This document shows positions 16,936 through 24,869 of a DNA stretch of 52,744 nt, one piece after another. Within the stretch, counting starts at the first letter, position 1. Every line of letters begins with the position of its first letter. A program made the position numbers and the translations under genes. The notes beneath the pieces are model-generated. The model was not told the DNA's origin and made no database searches. It worked only from the letters and a program-made list of their open reading frames with translations. This stretch comes from Caulobacteraceae bacterium (GTDB taxonomy: Bacteria; Pseudomonadota; Alphaproteobacteria; Caulobacterales; Caulobacteraceae): the NCBI GenBank assembly GCA_947475465.1, contig CANJLK010000020.1:1-52744 (forward strand), in the 5' to 3' direction.

Positions 16936-17835
16936 TCAGACCGCGATGGGCGCCGCGATGCTGGGGTGGGGGCGGTAGCCCTCCAGCACGAAGTCCTCGT
17001 ATTCGAAGGCGAGGAGATCGCTCCGCTCGGCCAGGATCATGCGGCCGAACGGCAGGGGCTCGCGGCTGAGCTGTTCGCGGGCCTGGTCGAGGTGGTTCAG
17101 GTAGAGGTGGGCGTCACCCAGGGTGTGGACGAACTCGCCGGGCTCCAGGCCCGTCACCTTGGCCACCATCATCGTCAGCAGGGCATAGCTGGCGATGTTG
17201 AAGGGCACGCCCAGGAAGACGTCAGCCGAGCGCTGGTAGAGCTGGCAGGAGAGCTTTCCGCCGCCGCCTTCACTTGGGGCCACGAAGAACTGGAAGAGGC
17301 AGTGGCAGGGCGGCAGCGCCATGTCCTCGATCTCTGCCGGGTTCCAGGCCGAGACGATATGGCGGCGGCTTTCGGGATTGGTCTTCAGGCCTTCGACAAC
17401 GGCGGCGATCTGGTCGATCACCCGGCCGTCCGGGGCGGTCCAGGAGCGCCACTGCTTGCCGTAGACCGGACCCAGCTCCCCGGCCTCGTCGGCCCACTCG
17501 TTCCAGATGGAGACGCCGCGCTCCTGCAGCCAGCGGACATTGGTGTCGCCGCGCAGGAACCAGAGGAGCTCCAGGATGATCGACTTCCGGTGCAGCTTCT
17601 TGGTGGTGAGGAGCGGGAAGCCCTTGGCCAGGTCGAAGCGCATCTGGCGGCCAAAGACCCCCAAGGTGCCGGTGCCGGTGCGATCGCCGCGCTGCACGCC
17701 GTTGTCGAGGATGTCGCGCAGCAGGTCGAGGTACTGGCGCTCCGGATGGTCCGGGGCGGCCTGGTAGATCGGCGCGATGGCGGCGTGGGCGTTCAAGTTA
17801 GGCGGTCCAGTGATTCGCTCATTGCAAGCGTGCAC
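16936..17835 (-). CDS. thyA: Thymidylate synthase
   Basis: ThyA converts dUMP to dTMP using methylene-tetrahydrofolate and yields dihydrofolate, which folA next door recycles. The family motifs are complete: [30 protein letters not shown], and the catalytic cysteine in [34 protein letters not shown] and HLYLNHLDQ follow. At 299 residues it is about 30 longer than the E. coli enzyme. The extra residues precede [10 protein letters not shown], where the E. coli protein begins. The ATG at 17835 is used, but a TTG about 13 codons further in is also possible. The upstream 150 bases hold no clear promoter that I can name. Confidence 0.96.
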   Translation of the reverse strand: MHACNERITGPPNLNAHAAIAPIYQAAPDHPERQYLDLLRDILDNGVQRGDRTGTGTLGVFGRQMRFDLAKGFPLLTTKKLHRKSIILELLWFLRGDTNVRWLQERGVSIWNEWADEAGELGPVYGKQWRSWTAPDGRVIDQIAAVVEGLKTNPESRRHIVSAWNPAEIEDMALPPCHCLFQFFVAPSEGGGGKLSCQLYQRSADVFLGVPFNIASYALLTMMVAKVTGLEPGEFVHTLGDAHLYLNHLDQAREQLSREPLPFGRMILAERSDLLAFEYEDFVLEGYRPHPSIAAPIAV

Positions 17836-17990
17836 GCTGTGCGAGCCGAAATCACGACCACAATATCTAGACGTCTTTACATAGTTGTGGACGGTCTGCC
17901 CGGCCCGCGTCGCGGACGCGGGCGTTCGTCGCGCCGATCAGTCCCCCGGACAGATCGGATACCGATTGCGCGAGCGCAATCGCTCGCTCC

Positions 17991-18533
17991 TCACCCCGAA
18001 AACCCGCCCTCGTCGAGGAACTCCTGTTCCTCGGGCGTGGTCTGGCGGCCCAGGACGGCGTTGCGGTGCGGGAAGCGGCCGAAGCGGGCGATGATGTCGC
18101 GGTGCAGGGCGGCCCACTTGAGGTTTTCCGGGTCGTCGGCCTCGGCCGCCAGGGCCAGGCCGAAGTCCTGGTCGGTGATGTTCTCCGAGTGGACGAAAGG
18201 CAGGTAGAAGAAGTTGCGCAGGGCGGGGGCCGCTTCGCGGTCGAAGCCGGCCTCAATGGCTTTCACGGCGATGGACCGGGCCTTGGGGTCGGTGGCGAAG
18301 GCGTGGGCGGAGTCGCGGTAGAGGTTGCGCGGGAACTGGTCGAGCAGGATGAGCAGGGCCAGGGCGCCTTCGGGCGTTGCGGCCCAGGCGTCGTATTCGC
18401 CACGTGCGGCGCGGTGGTGGGTAGGCTCGAACTTGAGGCGGATGGCGTCGTCGAAGGCGTGGGACTTCTTGAACCAGCGCCCGGGCCCGGCGTTGCTCCA
18501 AAAGCCGATGATGTCGTTGGGATGGGCCGTCAC
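17991..18533 (-). CDS. DUF924 family protein
   Basis: 180 residues, all helical. It shows the DUF924 landmarks: IIGFWSNAGPGRWFKK, then LALLILLDQFPRNLYRDSAH, RNFFYLPFVHSE and FGRFPHRNAVLGR. The family has a TPR-like fold and is widespread in proteobacteria, with no settled biochemical function. The start appears to be GTG at 18533. It lies upstream of thyA on the same strand with a 155-base gap, so a separate promoter is likely for thyA. Family assignment is solid; role unknown. Confidence 0.9.
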   Translation of the reverse strand: MTAHPNDIIGFWSNAGPGRWFKKSHAFDDAIRLKFEPTHHRAARGEYDAWAATPEGALALLILLDQFPRNLYRDSAHAFATDPKARSIAVKAIEAGFDREAAPALRNFFYLPFVHSENITDQDFGLALAAEADDPENLKWAALHRDIIARFGRFPHRNAVLGRQTTPEEQEFLDEGGFSG

Positions 18534-18673
18534 GGCGGGCGGATCCTTCGTGGCCTCTTGAACGCGCAGGTGTCGCCTAGCTAGCGAGCGCGTTCAAGCC
18601 GGGTTCAGGTCCGGACCGTCATACCGGCGCTAAGCAATGCAGGCCGGGGCTCTCCCGGCGCAGAGGTGAAGAG

Positions 18674-19450
18674 ATGAAAACCAGGACCGCCACAGCCGCC
18701 CTCGCCCTGTTGTTCGCAGCCGGCGTAAGCCATGCCGCCTTGGCGCAGGACGACGATCACCGCGGACGCGGGCCGCGCGGCGACCATGCGACCGCCCAGG
18801 CTCCGCAACAGGCCCCGCAACAGGCGCCGCGCGCCGAGGTCCAGCCTCGTGGGCCCGATGCGCGCCAGCCTTCCGGCGCGCCGGCGTCGCGGGCCTCGCT
18901 GGCCGCGGGCTTCCGCGAACAGCGCGAGCAACGCGAACAGCAGAACGTTGCGCCCCAGCCGCGCCCTGACCGGGGTGCGCCGCCCGCCGCCCGCGATCCG
19001 CGCGCCGAGGGGGATCGCCGCGACCAGAACTGGGACCGCAACCGTGGTCCGGACCGTAACGACGATCATCGCGGTGACCGTGGCGACCGGCGCGATTGGG
19101 GCGATCGGGGCGGCCCGCGGCCCGGCGGTCCCGGCTTCGACCCGCGCCGCGGCGATGGCGGCGAACGTCATTGGGAACGCGGCCGCTATCCGCCCGTCTA
19201 CCAGAGCGACCGGCGCTTCCGGATCAGCCCCTATCGCTATCCGAGGGGTTTCTACAATCGCGCCTGGGTCTTCGGTGATATCCTGCCGCGAGGCTGGTTC
19301 GGCTCCGATTACCTGCTGGGCGACTTCTACGACTACGGACTGCCTTATCCGCCTCCCGGCTACGATTGGGTGCGGGTTGGTCCTGACGCCCTGATGATCG
19401 ACCGTTACACCGGCCGCATCGTCCAGGTTGTCCGGTACATCTTCTACTAG
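18674..19450 (+). CDS. RcnB-family periplasmic protein with Arg/Gln/Asp-rich linker
   Basis: 258 residues. A clear signal peptide (RTATAALALLFAAGVSHAAL, cut near AQD) precedes a long disordered region rich in Arg, Gln, Pro, Gly and Asp with repeats such as RGPDRNDDHRGDRGDRRDW. The last 90 residues are the RcnB domain: ISPYRYPRGFYNRAWVFGDI, YDYGLPYPPPGYDWVRVG and a final DRYTGRIVQVV. E. coli RcnB helps keep nickel and cobalt balance. Most alphaproteobacterial relatives are untested, so a metal role is only suggested. GAGG lies before the ATG. The protein should be in the periplasm. Confidence 0.85.
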   Translation: MKTRTATAALALLFAAGVSHAALAQDDDHRGRGPRGDHATAQAPQQAPQQAPRAEVQPRGPDARQPSGAPASRASLAAGFREQREQREQQNVAPQPRPDRGAPPAARDPRAEGDRRDQNWDRNRGPDRNDDHRGDRGDRRDWGDRGGPRPGGPGFDPRRGDGGERHWERGRYPPVYQSDRRFRISPYRYPRGFYNRAWVFGDILPRGWFGSDYLLGDFYDYGLPYPPPGYDWVRVGPDALMIDRYTGRIVQVVRYIFY

Positions 19451-19462
19451 GCCTACGGTTTT

Positions 19463-19483
19463 CCCTCCCCGTCATGGGGAGGG
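19463..19483. repeat. CCCTCCCC hairpin between convergent genes
   Basis: An 8-bp inverted repeat CCCTCCCC / GGGGAGGG with a 5-base loop, lying between the ends of the RcnB-like gene and the HAD gene. A very similar hairpin sits at 22694-22713, also between convergent genes. Neither is followed by a proper T-run on the plus strand, so they may be a small dispersed repeat that can also end transcription. Confidence 0.6.
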
Positions 19484-19490
19484 ATCATCC

Positions 19491-19961
19491 TCAGATGAAT
19501 CCCAGCGACTTCAGCTGAGCGATGGAATCCCGGGCGCTGGCGTGATGCACGAAGACGCCGCCGGCCTCGAGCCACAGGTGGCGATGCTGGTCGCGGTCGT
19601 CCACCAGCACGTCGCCGGGATGGCAGTGCTCGCGTTTCAGGGCCGCCAGGGTGGTGATCATCGGCACGCCCGGGAAATGCTTCGCCGCCCAGCGCCGCTT
19701 CTGCGGCTGGGCCCATTTGCCGCCGGGCACGCCGGTGAGGATTATGGGCCCCTTGTGACGGACCGCCTCGAAGAGTTCGAAGGCGTCGGGCAGGGGATCG
19801 AGGTTCTCGAAGAAGCGGTCGGCGTTGTAGAGCTGCTTCCAGAATTCGCCGGCGCTACGCAGGCGCTCGAACTCCTCCGAGGGCACGCCGAAGATCGCCT
19901 GGGCGCCCTTCTCGAAGTCGGCCAGCACGCCGTCACAGTCCAGATAGATTTGCCGTCTCAC
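19491..19961 (-). CDS. HAD-family phosphatase, 5'(3')-nucleotidase-like
   Basis: 156 residues. The HAD catalytic motif I is YLDCDGVLADFEKGA (nucleophile Asp and the acid/base Asp two residues on). Motif II is the Thr in ILTGVPG. Motif III/IV is the Lys region with DVLVDDRDQH, giving the Mg-binding acids. The pattern with a small helical cap and WKQLYNADRFFENLDPLP resembles the short 5'(3')-deoxyribonucleotidases. It likely removes phosphate from a nucleotide or another small molecule in the cytoplasm. GTG at 19961 is the start. It lies 14 bases after zur on the same strand, so the two are probably cotranscribed and zinc-responsive. Confidence 0.8.
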   Translation of the reverse strand: MRRQIYLDCDGVLADFEKGAQAIFGVPSEEFERLRSAGEFWKQLYNADRFFENLDPLPDAFELFEAVRHKGPIILTGVPGGKWAQPQKRRWAAKHFPGVPMITTLAALKREHCHPGDVLVDDRDQHRHLWLEAGGVFVHHASARDSIAQLKSLGFI

Positions 19962-19975
19962 CGCGCCTGTCCGCC

Positions 19976-20458
19976 TCAGCCGACCTGGCAGACCGGGCAG
20001 AGGCCCCGGGCCTCCAGGGTGACGGCGCTCACCGCATAGCCCCTGGCGGCGGCGGCGGCTATGCCGGCCCCCAGGTCCGGTTCGAATTCTTCCGCCGCGC
20101 CACAGCAGTCACAGATCAGGAACGCCGCCGAATGGCCCCGGCCGTCGAGCCGGCAGGGCACGTAGGCGTTGAGGCTCTCGATCCGATGGGCGAAGCCCTG
20201 GCGTTCCAGGAAATCCAGGGCGCGGTAGACGGTGGGCGGCTTGGCCGGCTCGCCGCCGGACCCGAAGGCGGCGATCAGGTCATAGGCCTTCAAGGGACCA
20301 TGAGCTTCGAGCAGCAACTCCAGAACCCGGCGGCGCGGCAAGGTCAGGCGCTCCTGGCTGGCCGCGCAGCGGGTTTCCGCGGCGGTCAGGGCCAGGCGCA
20401 GGGCCTGACCGTGCAGCCCGTGGTGGGCGCCGTCCTCGTGGTGGCATGCCGCATTCAT
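19976..20458 (-). CDS. zur: Fur-family zinc uptake regulator Zur
   Basis: 160 residues. The N-terminus is His-rich (HHEDGAHHGLHG). A winged helix follows: LTLPRRRVLELLLEAHGPLK, then PPTVYRALDFLERQGFAHRIE. A dimerisation/metal domain has HSAAFLICDCCGAAEEF and a final GLCPVC, giving two CxxC pairs for structural zinc as in Zur rather than Fur. With zinc bound it should repress uptake genes. Two A/T-rich palindromes of the expected type lie in its own upstream region (20514-20528 and 20532-20548), shared with the divergent TonB receptor. Zinc rather than iron is inferred from the cysteines and the operator form. Confidence 0.9.
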   Translation of the reverse strand: MNAACHHEDGAHHGLHGQALRLALTAAETRCAASQERLTLPRRRVLELLLEAHGPLKAYDLIAAFGSGGEPAKPPTVYRALDFLERQGFAHRIESLNAYVPCRLDGRGHSAAFLICDCCGAAEEFEPDLGAGIAAAAARGYAVSAVTLEARGLCPVCQVG

Positions 20459-20513
20459 GGGCGCCAGCTAACTCCGCCCGGGCCTGCATCGCAATGCCCT
20501 TGACTTGCCGTTA

Positions 20514-20528
20514 TGTTATTTCATAACA
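20514..20528. promoter_or_regulatory. Zur-type operator 1
   Basis: A perfect palindrome TGTTAT-TTC-ATAACA, 56 bases upstream of zur and 53 bases before the TonB receptor start. It resembles the GTTATA-type boxes known for Zur in Caulobacter. Confidence 0.7.
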
Positions 20529-20531
20529 CGC

Positions 20532-20548
20532 ATGTTATATAGTAACAT
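20532..20548. promoter_or_regulatory. Zur-type operator 2
   Basis: A palindrome ATGTTA-TATAG-TAACAT next to operator 1, separated by 3 bases. Two sites in tandem fit two Zur dimers on one DNA face and control of both divergent genes. Confidence 0.7.
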
Positions 20549-20580
20549 CAAGCGCGCCGGCAAGGCCGCGGGAGTTTGCG

Positions 20581-22686
20581 GTGATGGCGGCAAGGCTTCT
20601 TACGTTGATCGTCGCCGGCCTGGGCGTGCTCGACGCGGGCGCATCATCAGCCCAGGAGAGCCATCCGGCCCAGGTGTCGGAGGTGGTGATCACGGCCCAG
20701 CGGCTGGACGCGGCGCGCTCGGCCATTGAGCCGGCGCTGGGCGCCACCAGCTATTCCCTGCCGCAGGCGTTCATCGCCAACCTGCCCGGCGGCGCCAACA
20801 CCCAGTTGAACCAGGTCGTGTTGCAGGCCCCGGGGGTCGCCCAGGACAGTTTCGGTCAGCTGCATGTGCGCGGCGACCATGGCAACATCCAGTACCGCCT
20901 GAACAATGTGATCCTGCCGGAGGGCCTGGCGGTGTTTGGCCAGACGCTGTCGCCGCGGCTTGCGGCGAATATCCAGCTGGTCACCGGCGCCCTGCCGGCC
21001 CAGTACGGCCTGCGCACCGCCGGCATCATCAACATCACCACCAAGAGCGGGTTCAGGACCGAGGGCGAGGCCTCCCTCTACGGCGGCGGCCACGGGGTCA
21101 TCACGCCCAGCTTGGAATACGGCGGCTCCTTCGGACGCTCGAGCGCCTTCGGCTCGGTCAGCTACACGGGGACGGACGTCGGCATCGAAAGCCCCGACGG
21201 GCGCGCTCGGCCCTTGCACGACCATTCCGACCAGGGCCAGGTCTTCGGCTATTTCGATCACATCCTGAACGCGGTGAGCCGCGTTTCGCTGATTGCTGGC
21301 ACGTCGCAGCAGACCTTCGAGATCCCGAATGTTGACGGCCTGCAGCCCACCCTGGGCTTCAACGTCAACGGCCGGGCCGACTTCGCAAGCGGGCGCCTGG
21401 ACGAGCGTCAGCGCGAAGGGACGACCTACGGCATCGCTACCTATCAGCGCTCGACGGACACCTTCACAGGCCAGGCCTCGGTCTTCACCCGCTATTCCAC
21501 CCTGACCTACAGCCCTGACCTCGTGGGCGAACTGCTGTTCGACGGCATCGCCCAGGCCGCCCGCAAGACCGATCTTTCGACCGGCGTCCAGCTGGAGGGC
21601 GTGCTGACCGTCAGCGACGCTCACACCCTTCGCGCCGGCTTCGTGGCCTCGCGCGACCACACCACATCGCGCACCGTCTCGCAGGTTCTGGCGGTGGACG
21701 CCGTGGGCGCCCAGACCAGTCGCCAGCCGCTGACCATCGCCGAAAGCGGCCGGCAGAACGGCTCGACGGTGTCAGTGTTTGCGCAGGACGAGTGGAAGCT
21801 CGCCGACACCCTGACGCTCAACTACGGCCTAAGGTTCGACCAGCTCGACGCCTACCGCTCCGAGAACCAGCTCAGCCCGCGCGCCGGGTTGGTCTGGAGT
21901 CCCACGGAGGGGACAACGCTGCACCTGGGCTACGCGCGCTATTTCACCCCGCCGGCTTTCGAACTGGTGGCCGACCGGACGGTGGCGACGTTCGTGGGCA
22001 CCAGCGCCCAGGCGCCCGGGGTCCGCAACGACAGGCCGCTTTCGGAGCGCTCGAGCTACTACGACGCAGGGGTCGAACAGAAATTCGGGCCGTTCAGCCT
22101 GGGTGTCGACGCCTACTACAAGAAGGCGCGGAACCTGCTGGACGAGGGCCAGTTCGGCGCCCCGATCATCCTGACGCCCTTCAACTTCCGCGACGGCTAC
22201 GCGAAAGGGGTCGAGGTCTCGGCCACCTACGAACGCGGACCGCTAAGCGCGTACGGCAACCTGGCGATCTCCGAGGCCAAGGGTCGCGACATCATCTCGA
22301 GCCAGTTCAATTTCGACCCTGCTGAGCTGGCCTATATCGCGGGCCACGACGTCTATCTCGACCACGATCAGACCTACACGGGCTCAGCTGGCGCAGCCTT
22401 CCACTTCGGGGATAACCGTTTGTCGGCGGATCTGATCTACGGTTCGGGTCTGCGGCGGGACGGGGCGGTTCCCAATGGCGACAAGCTGCCGGCCTATGCC
22501 CAGGTGAACCTCGGCGTCGCCCACGAGTTCCGCGACGCGCCCGGTGGCCCGATCGGCGTGCGGGTGGACGTCATCAACGCGTTCGATCGCAAATACGCCA
22601 TCCGCGACGGGTCGGGCATCGGCGTGGGCGCGCCGCAGTTCGGGCCCCGGCGCGGCGTCTTCGTGGGCCTGACCAAGACGCTGTGA
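20581..22686 (+). CDS. TonB-dependent outer-membrane receptor, probably zinc-linked
   Basis: About 701 residues. An N-terminal signal precedes the TonB-box-like EVVITAQRLDAARS. The plug domain has PQAFIANLPGGANTQLNQVV, QLHVRGDHGNIQYRLNN and AGIINITTKSG. The rest is a 22-strand-type barrel of alternating aromatic strands, with GYARYFTPPAFELV and a C-terminal strand ending RRGVFVGLTKTL. It should import a metal chelate or similar ligand across the outer membrane using TonB energy. The two Zur boxes immediately upstream suggest a zinc carrier, as for Zur-controlled receptors in Caulobacter. GTG 20581 has the better ribosome-site spacing; ATG 20584 is one codon later. Confidence 0.9.
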   Translation: MMAARLLTLIVAGLGVLDAGASSAQESHPAQVSEVVITAQRLDAARSAIEPALGATSYSLPQAFIANLPGGANTQLNQVVLQAPGVAQDSFGQLHVRGDHGNIQYRLNNVILPEGLAVFGQTLSPRLAANIQLVTGALPAQYGLRTAGIINITTKSGFRTEGEASLYGGGHGVITPSLEYGGSFGRSSAFGSVSYTGTDVGIESPDGRARPLHDHSDQGQVFGYFDHILNAVSRVSLIAGTSQQTFEIPNVDGLQPTLGFNVNGRADFASGRLDERQREGTTYGIATYQRSTDTFTGQASVFTRYSTLTYSPDLVGELLFDGIAQAARKTDLSTGVQLEGVLTVSDAHTLRAGFVASRDHTTSRTVSQVLAVDAVGAQTSRQPLTIAESGRQNGSTVSVFAQDEWKLADTLTLNYGLRFDQLDAYRSENQLSPRAGLVWSPTEGTTLHLGYARYFTPPAFELVADRTVATFVGTSAQAPGVRNDRPLSERSSYYDAGVEQKFGPFSLGVDAYYKKARNLLDEGQFGAPIILTPFNFRDGYAKGVEVSATYERGPLSAYGNLAISEAKGRDIISSQFNFDPAELAYIAGHDVYLDHDQTYTGSAGAAFHFGDNRLSADLIYGSGLRRDGAVPNGDKLPAYAQVNLGVAHEFRDAPGGPIGVRVDVINAFDRKYAIRDGSGIGVGAPQFGPRRGVFVGLTKTL

Positions 22687-22693
22687 GTTCAGT

Positions 22694-22713
22694 TCCTCCC
22701 CATTGGGGGAGGA
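22694..22713. repeat. TCCTCCCC hairpin between convergent genes
   Basis: An 8-bp inverted repeat TCCTCCCC / GGGGAGGA with a 4-base loop, lying between the end of the TonB receptor and the end of the DUF4167 gene. It is the same type as the hairpin at 19463-19483 and may serve as a two-way terminator. Confidence 0.55.
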
Positions 22714-22721
22714 GCCTGGGC

Positions 22722-23747
22722 CTAGGCCTCTTCGCTCTCGCTGGACTCGGCCTTGGGGGCGCGGCGGCGGCGCGGCTTGGGCGGGGCGTCGGCGGCCGGA
22801 TCAGTGCGCGGCGCGGTCGAGGTCTGCAGGAAGGCTGGGGCGTGGCTCTCACCGCCGTCGGCGTCGCGCAGGACCCGCGCGGGCCGATCTTCCTGGATGG
22901 TCGCCGGCGCGGCCTGGGGCTCGGAGGCGGCCAGAGGGTCGCGCTGGGGCCGGTCTTCACGGTTGTAGCGAGGGCGGTCGTCGCGCGGACGGTCGCCGCG
23001 GGGGCGGTCTTCGCGTGGCTGATCGTTGCGGGGCCGGTCATCACGCGGGCGATCGTCACGCGGCCGATCATCACGCGGACGCTCGTCGCGATCCTGGCGA
23101 GGCGCCTGCTGTTGCGGGTTGTCGCCTTGGGGGCGGTCGTCGCGGGGCCGGTCGTCGCGCCAGCGGTCGCGGCGCTGGCCCTGGCCGTCGCGGTTCTGGC
23201 CGTTCTGGCCGTCGCGGTTGAAGTCGCGGTCGCGGTTCTCGTAGCGGGGCCGATCATCGCGGCCCTGCTCGTTGTTGCGCGGCCGGTCGTCGCGCTGCTG
23301 TTGCTGCGGCGCCTGGGCGGCGTCGCGCGCCTGCCAGGTCTCGGCGGTCTCGCCGGCGTCGGCGGAGGCCTGGTCGGCGGCTTCGGACTGGGCCTGGGCG
23401 GTCTCGTCTTCGAAGTCGATATCGAAGCCGGAGGAGAAGTGGTCGCGCCCGAGAATCTCGCTGGCCGGGCGGGTCGGCTGCATGGCGCGCAACAGGCGGA
23501 AATAATGTTCGGCGTGCTGGAGGTAGTTCTCGCCCAGAACGCGGTCGCCAGCGGCCGAGGCGTCGCGGGCCAACTGCTGGTACTTTTCGAAGACGTGCTG
23601 GGCGTTGCCGCGGACCTTCGAGCCTTCAGGCCCGTTGGAATCGAACGCGCGATTGGCGTTCTGCGCCTGGGGCTTGCCGCCGCCGCCGCTGCTTCCGCCG
23701 CCGCGATTACGGCCGCGTTGGCGCTTCATACCCTTGAAATCTCTCAT
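22722..23747 (-). CDS. DUF4167 protein with long RDDRPR low-complexity region
   Basis: 341 residues. The first 110 form the DUF4167 domain, shown by MKRQRGRNRGGG, FDSNGPEGSKVRGNAQHVFE, ARDASAAGDRVLGENYLQHA and EHYFRLLRAM. The domain is typical of alphaproteobacteria, and nucleic-acid or RNA binding has been proposed but not settled. Residues from about 165 to 265 are a highly charged, repeat-like tract of R, D, P and N (many RDDRPR units), followed by a Pro/Ala-rich C-terminus with RRRRAPK. The gene belongs to the prmC/prfA neighbourhood, as in relatives. The repeat tract is likely disordered and may vary in length between strains. Confidence 0.85.
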   Translation of the reverse strand: MRDFKGMKRQRGRNRGGGSSGGGGKPQAQNANRAFDSNGPEGSKVRGNAQHVFEKYQQLARDASAAGDRVLGENYLQHAEHYFRLLRAMQPTRPASEILGRDHFSSGFDIDFEDETAQAQSEAADQASADAGETAETWQARDAAQAPQQQQRDDRPRNNEQGRDDRPRYENRDRDFNRDGQNGQNRDGQGQRRDRWRDDRPRDDRPQGDNPQQQAPRQDRDERPRDDRPRDDRPRDDRPRNDQPREDRPRGDRPRDDRPRYNREDRPQRDPLAASEPQAAPATIQEDRPARVLRDADGGESHAPAFLQTSTAPRTDPAADAPPKPRRRRAPKAESSESEEA

Positions 23748-23999
23748 TATTCGGTGACCGTCTGGTTCTTCCTGAGGCGGAACCCTTCGCGGGTTCGGCC
23801 TGTGCGCTAGCGTTCAGCGGGTTCGGGCGACTGCCCGGATTCTAATGTTGAAGGCGCTAAATGTTCCCCGTCGTCCGCCGAAAACATGAAGCGATAAGCC
23901 TTGGGAGGCTCGCGCCCTGCCGGGACCGGTGTGCGTCCTTGTCCGGACGCGTCAACCGAAAGCCGACGATTTGGGTGGAGACGAGTCTTACGTAACCCC

Positions 24000-24869
24000 T
24001 CAAGCCGGTGTTTCCAAGGGCTTTTTCGCGCCGGCGACGACGCGGTCTCGGTCGCCCAGGTCCCGGGTGGTGGCGACTTGCGTTGCGCCGGCCTCGCGGA
24101 ACAGGGCCTCGACCGCATCCTTCTGGTCGTAGCCGATCTCGACCGCAAACCGGCCGCCCGGCTTCAGGACCCGCAGGATCTGGGGCGCGAGCACCCGGTA
24201 GTGGTCCAGGCCGTCGGCGCCGCCGTCGAGGGCGATGCGCGGTTCGTGGTCGCGGACCTCCGGCTCCAGGGTCTCGATCACCGCGCTGGCAATGTAGGGC
24301 GGGTTGGAGACCACAAGGTCGAAGGTGTCGTCGCCCAGCCCTTGCGTCCAGTCGCCCCGCAGCAGGGCCACCCGCGACGCCAGGCCCAGGTGGGCAGCGT
24401 TGTCACGGGCCACCGCCAGGGCCTCTTCCGAGACGTCGACGCCCAGTCCCCGGGCCGCCGGCCTCTCGGCCAGGATGGCCAGCAGGATCGCGCCGGACCC
24501 GACGCCCAGGTCGAGGATCGAGAAGGCCTGGCCCTCGGGAAAGGCCGGCAGCACGACGTCAAGGATCGACTCGGTGTCCGGCCGGGGCGTCAGGACGTCC
24601 GGCGTCACCTGCAGCATGATCTTCCAGAAGCCCTTGCGGCCCAGGATGTGGCTGACCGGCTCGCGGTGTTCGCGGCGGCGGACATAGTCGTCAAGCGTGG
24701 CGGCCTGCTCCGGCGTCAGCGGGCGGTGGGGATCGGTGACGATGTCGGTGCGGGTGGCGTCAGCCGCGGCCTCGACCAGCAGGCGCGCGTCGATCACCGG
24801 TCCGGTCAGGCCCACGGCCTCCAGGCGCTTCTTGGCGGTCTGCCAGGCTTGCAGCAGGGTCAAGGTCAT
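24000..24869 (-). CDS. prmC: Release factor glutamine methyltransferase PrmC (HemK)
   Basis: 289 residues. PrmC methylates the Gln of the GGQ motif in peptide-chain release factors, using S-adenosylmethionine, so release from the ribosome is efficient. The C-terminal domain shows the SAM motif ILDLGVGSGAILLAI and the catalytic VVSNPPYI. The N-terminal helical domain has REPVSHILGRKGFW. It sits in the same strand group as its substrate gene prfA, though two extra genes now lie between them. Its ATG overlaps the MOSC gene's TGA by 4 bases, so translation of the two is coupled. Confidence 0.95.
   Translation of the reverse strand: MTLTLLQAWQTAKKRLEAVGLTGPVIDARLLVEAAADATRTDIVTDPHRPLTPEQAATLDDYVRRREHREPVSHILGRKGFWKIMLQVTPDVLTPRPDTESILDVVLPAFPEGQAFSILDLGVGSGAILLAILAERPAARGLGVDVSEEALAVARDNAAHLGLASRVALLRGDWTQGLGDDTFDLVVSNPPYIASAVIETLEPEVRDHEPRIALDGGADGLDHYRVLAPQILRVLKPGGRFAVEIGYDQKDAVEALFREAGATQVATTRDLGDRDRVVAGAKKPLETPA

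Noticed and set aside
16435..18207. 590-residue open frame opposite folA and thyA
   Set aside because: Spans two genes with full enzyme motifs on the other strand; no motif of its own.
18757..19041. Open frame opposite the RcnB-like gene
   Set aside because: Shadow of the Arg/Gln-rich linker with no independent signal.
22683..23810. Hydrophobic open frame opposite DUF4167
   Set aside because: Looks like a membrane protein only because it is the reverse complement of the RDDRPR repeat tract (gives long Val/Ala/Leu runs).
23748..23999. Possible small gene between DUF4167 and prmC
   Set aside because: An open frame exists on the minus strand but overlaps prmC and has no ribosome site or plausible protein pattern. 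I see only spacer here.
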